From Centrapalus pauciflorus (Eukaryota > Streptophyta > Magnoliopsida > Asterales > Asteraceae): 64,000 nt of DNA. The DNA is taken from contig JAANYP010000760.1 in NCBI GenBank assembly GCA_020465985.1, forward strand, positions 248,001 to 312,000. Reading direction: 5' to 3'. A program made the translations under genes and the position numbers. Of this stretch, positions 61,340-64,000 are shown one piece after another (position 1 is the first letter of the stretch; every line of letters starts with the position of its first letter). The notes below the pieces were generated by a model. The model worked only from the letters and a program-made list of their open reading frames with translations, did not search any database and was not told where the DNA came from.

Positions 61340-62774
61340 ATATATGAAAGTTAAAACTTGGGATAAACATACATAAGTTCAGTTTGAATTTTTTTTATCC
61401 AAACCGAACACCGAACCAAAACTGAAAATTGCGGTGTTTAAATGAAAGAACCGTTTGGTTTTCGGTTTGGTCTGCATCCATAGGTTTTTTGCATATGGTT
61501 AATAATAATAATAATTGATGCAGCGTATCAAATGGAAAATAGATTAATCTGTTGATTTAAAGAATTTCATATTAATCCCTACTAAAAGTTTGTTGATTCC
61601 GTAGAACGTCAAACAATTAGGCTTCAAACAACCGATTTGATTCAGAATTTGGAAAATGAAAAAGTTTTCTTGATTGATGATCTGATTTCTTACAATGCTT
61701 CAACATAGGTTAAATAGAAACAGGAAACTAAAAACAGGTCAAGAAACCCAACAGGTCGACCCAGGAAACCAATATAAAAACCAAAAAACCTGACAAAAAT
61801 CACTAAAAAGCCAATAACTCTCATTACGGGTCGAATTTGGGCCAAACGATTGAGCAAACCGCCTTCGGCCATTTGTTACTGCGTGGAGCTCGAGCCAACG
61901 GTCGTTTGGACACCTGACGGCCCCCAAACGGAGACCTGAGTCAAAAGTTAGGGCCTTCTCCGTTTAGCCCTTTTATTACGGACCCTGTCTTGGGCCTCCA
62001 GAAACAGGATGACCCGATCATCCACACTCGGGCTTGCATCAATAATCCATGACTATGGAAACTTCATATCTATGATTAATATCTTTTATATAAATCATGG
62101 TTGAAAAAAAAAAACTTATTAATCCATAGTCATGAAAACTTTAAATCCATGAAGCTATAAAGTTTCATAACCACGTAAACCATTTTATAAATCAAAGCTT
62201 GAAGGTAAAATAATGAAAAAAAAAAAAATCAACTTTAAAATATGATAATCAAGACAAGAAACCCAATTTTCTATCAATGGCTTCGAAAATTCTTGATAAA
62301 AGCTTGTTGGTTTGGATAATTTGATGAAAAATCTAGGGTTTTAAAAAATCAAGTGTTTATGGTTCCGATAGTGAGGATATGTACGGTTCCTAAGAAAAAA
62401 ATAGTGAGAGAATCATGGAAATTTTGCTTTTCAATTTAATTGACTTTTCAAATTTCGGTCTGGTTCCGGTAAAAACCGAACTAGGTGGAACTGAACTGTT
62501 GGAACCGAAAACCGAATTAAAGAAATCATAGGAACCAATAAACCGACCCAAAAATAAACGGTCTGGTTCGGTTCACGCTTTTTTTTCTCATCAATACCTA
62601 CAACCATCAATTAAAAAAAAACTACCCAAAATTATCATCAAATCTTTTTCTTTTCTACTTTTTGTATCTATTTCTTTTTGCGTTTTATACATGTATAAAA
62701 CGTTACAACTAACAAGCAGGCTAAGCAGCTAGCTCGATAACGAGGCAATTCTAATGCATCAATTGCTTTGCCTA
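61340..62774. other. Intergenic with CGGTTTGGTT-type repeat patches
   Basis: Between about 61390-61480 and 62455-62575 there are patches of AACCGAA, CGGTTTGG and GGTTCGG motifs, like the subterminal zones of hAT MITEs, but no ends could be fixed. A GC-richer block at 61740-62030 is not recognised. The final part should include the 3' untranslated region of the sugar transporter gene. Confidence 0.45.
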
Positions 62775-63928
62775 TCACAGCTTATTTTCCGATATGATCT
62801 TCTTCCAAAACCAGTGCCTTTGCCACAGCAACATCATCTCTTCGATCGGAACTCCTTTTGTTTCCGGCAGGAAAACATAGACGAAAATCGTCATTACAGT
62901 AATCCATCCACCGAAGAAAAAGAATAGCCCGAATTTCAAACCGCAAAGGAGCGAAAGGAAAGACTGTGCTATGATGAATGTGAAGAACAGGTTGACCGCA
63001 ACCGTAATGCTTTGTCCTGCCGATCGTGTTTCTAACGGGAATATCTCGCTTGGCACCGTCCAACCGAGTGGGCCCCACGACCATCCGAACGCTGCCACGA
63101 AGAGACAAATGACAACCACCACCACGATTGAATAAGCCTCAGAGAGTTCTTGATTGTTGCCAAATTTAAGCCCCAATATCACACCCACAATTACCTTTAG
63201 AAACATAAAAAGGATCGTATTTTCAGTCGATTTTTGTTTTAGGAAACATAAGAATATGTTATAAGTTTATAATCAAAATGTGAATCTTTAGCAAGTTTTA
63301 CCTGACAAATGATCATTTGAATGCCTCCACCAATAAGCAGAACTCGTCGACCCAATTTATCGACTGTTGCTATAGACACAAGCGTAGAAAGAGCAAGAAC
63401 GGCTCCGGTCAACGCAGATGAGTAGAGAGAAGCGTTTCCTTTGAACCCCATACTTTGAAATAGTACGGGTGCGTAAAAGAGGATAGAATTTATCCCTGTG
63501 AGGATTTGAAACATGGGCATAAAGATCGCCATCACCAACTGTGGTCTGTTATTCGTTTTTAGAATATTCCTGAACGGATGTTTGATCGAGTTAGCCAACT
63601 CACTCGCGTCAACCATGTCTTCAAACTCAGCATCAACGTTTTGTGTACCTCGAATTCTTTCTAGAACTTTTCTCCCTTTTTCCTTTAATCCTTGTTCGAT
63701 CAAACTGTTTGGTGTCTCCGGAAGAAGTATGCCACCCACTGTCATTAAAACCGCAGGTGCAGCGGCTAGGCCAAGCGAGAGCCTCCATCCCCATCGGTCA
63801 AGCTTACTTGTTCCGTAGTTGATCATGTTTGCCGAGAAGATTCCGAGAGTGGTTGCTAACTGAAACATCATGTTTAAGCCTCCTCGGAGATGTGCAGGTG
63901 CCATTTCCGACAAATAGAGTGGTATTGC
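62775..63928 (-). CDS. Sugar transport protein (STP, MFS hexose/H+ symporter), C-terminal part
   Basis: Two exons are in the window: 63928-63302 (209 codons) and 63194-62775 (139 residues plus stop), with GT/AG borders in phase 0; the upstream acceptor (AAAG|GCAATACCA) lies at the site where STP genes commonly split GNQ|AVPLYLSEMAP. The N-terminal third (about 160 residues) lies beyond 64000. Family marks: LSEMAPAHLRGGLNMMFQL, the PETPNSLIE loop motif after TM6, the long cytosolic loop, QILTGINSILFYAPVLFQ in TM7, DKLGRRVLL, and GPLGWTVPSEIFPLETRSAG before PETKGVPIEE. STPs take up glucose-type hexoses with protons across the plasma membrane. No damage is seen. The exact STP member is not assigned. 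Confidence 0.94.
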
Positions 63929-64000
63929 CTTTAGGAAACAGCAAGATTGTTAGTCCTGGCAAATTAAACCAATCGACTTATAACTCTACTCAACCCGTTT
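63929..64000 (-). other. Intron of the STP gene running off the window
   Basis: Sequence upstream of the acceptor AG at 63929-63930, within the transporter gene. Confidence 0.75.

Overview
This is plant nuclear DNA, very probably from a eudicot. The genes have many introns and are orthologues of plant-only families (an EDR2-like PH-START protein, a MOL1-like LRR receptor kinase, an STP hexose transporter). They sit in very AT-rich sequence full of plant transposon types: a Ty3/gypsy chromovirus, Helitrons, MITEs, a tRNA-derived SINE and hAT and Mutator-like elements. The species cannot be fixed from the sequence.

Layout. 1-9.8 kb is a gene-free transposon bed: an LTR end, two apparently head-to-tail Helitrons, a foldback MITE, a hAT-like repeat, a cluster of small inverted-repeat elements separated by long (TA)n tracts (4.8-7.9 kb), a decayed receptor-kinase pseudogene and a hAT MITE with target duplication. 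9983-11516 is a Mutator-like foldback element with a perfect 9-bp duplication; it ends about 100 bp before a plus-strand gene (11.6-18.2 kb) for a small cysteine-rich predicted secreted protein. The 5.1-kb intron of that gene holds a gag-only LTR retroelement. 20.6-23.5 kb carries a MOL1-like receptor with degenerate kinase motifs (minus strand). 27391-35739 is a complete, very young Tekay/Del-type chromovirus (minus strand). 35.7-48 kb is AT-rich and holds SINEs, nested hAT elements, a LINE remnant and Tourist-like MITEs. 49.7-60.1 kb is a 22-exon EDR2-like gene (minus strand), reconstructed here with consistent splice phases. 62.8-64 kb is the 3' part of an STP sugar transporter gene (minus strand), cut by the window edge.

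The host genes are functionally unrelated and independently transcribed. The main interest is transposon biology: several insertions have exact target duplications, nesting gives a relative order of events, and three of the (TA)n-flanked elements share an internal TGCAT repeat spaced every 20-21 bp. All comparisons were done by eye within the window; family names rest on recognised motifs, not on searches.
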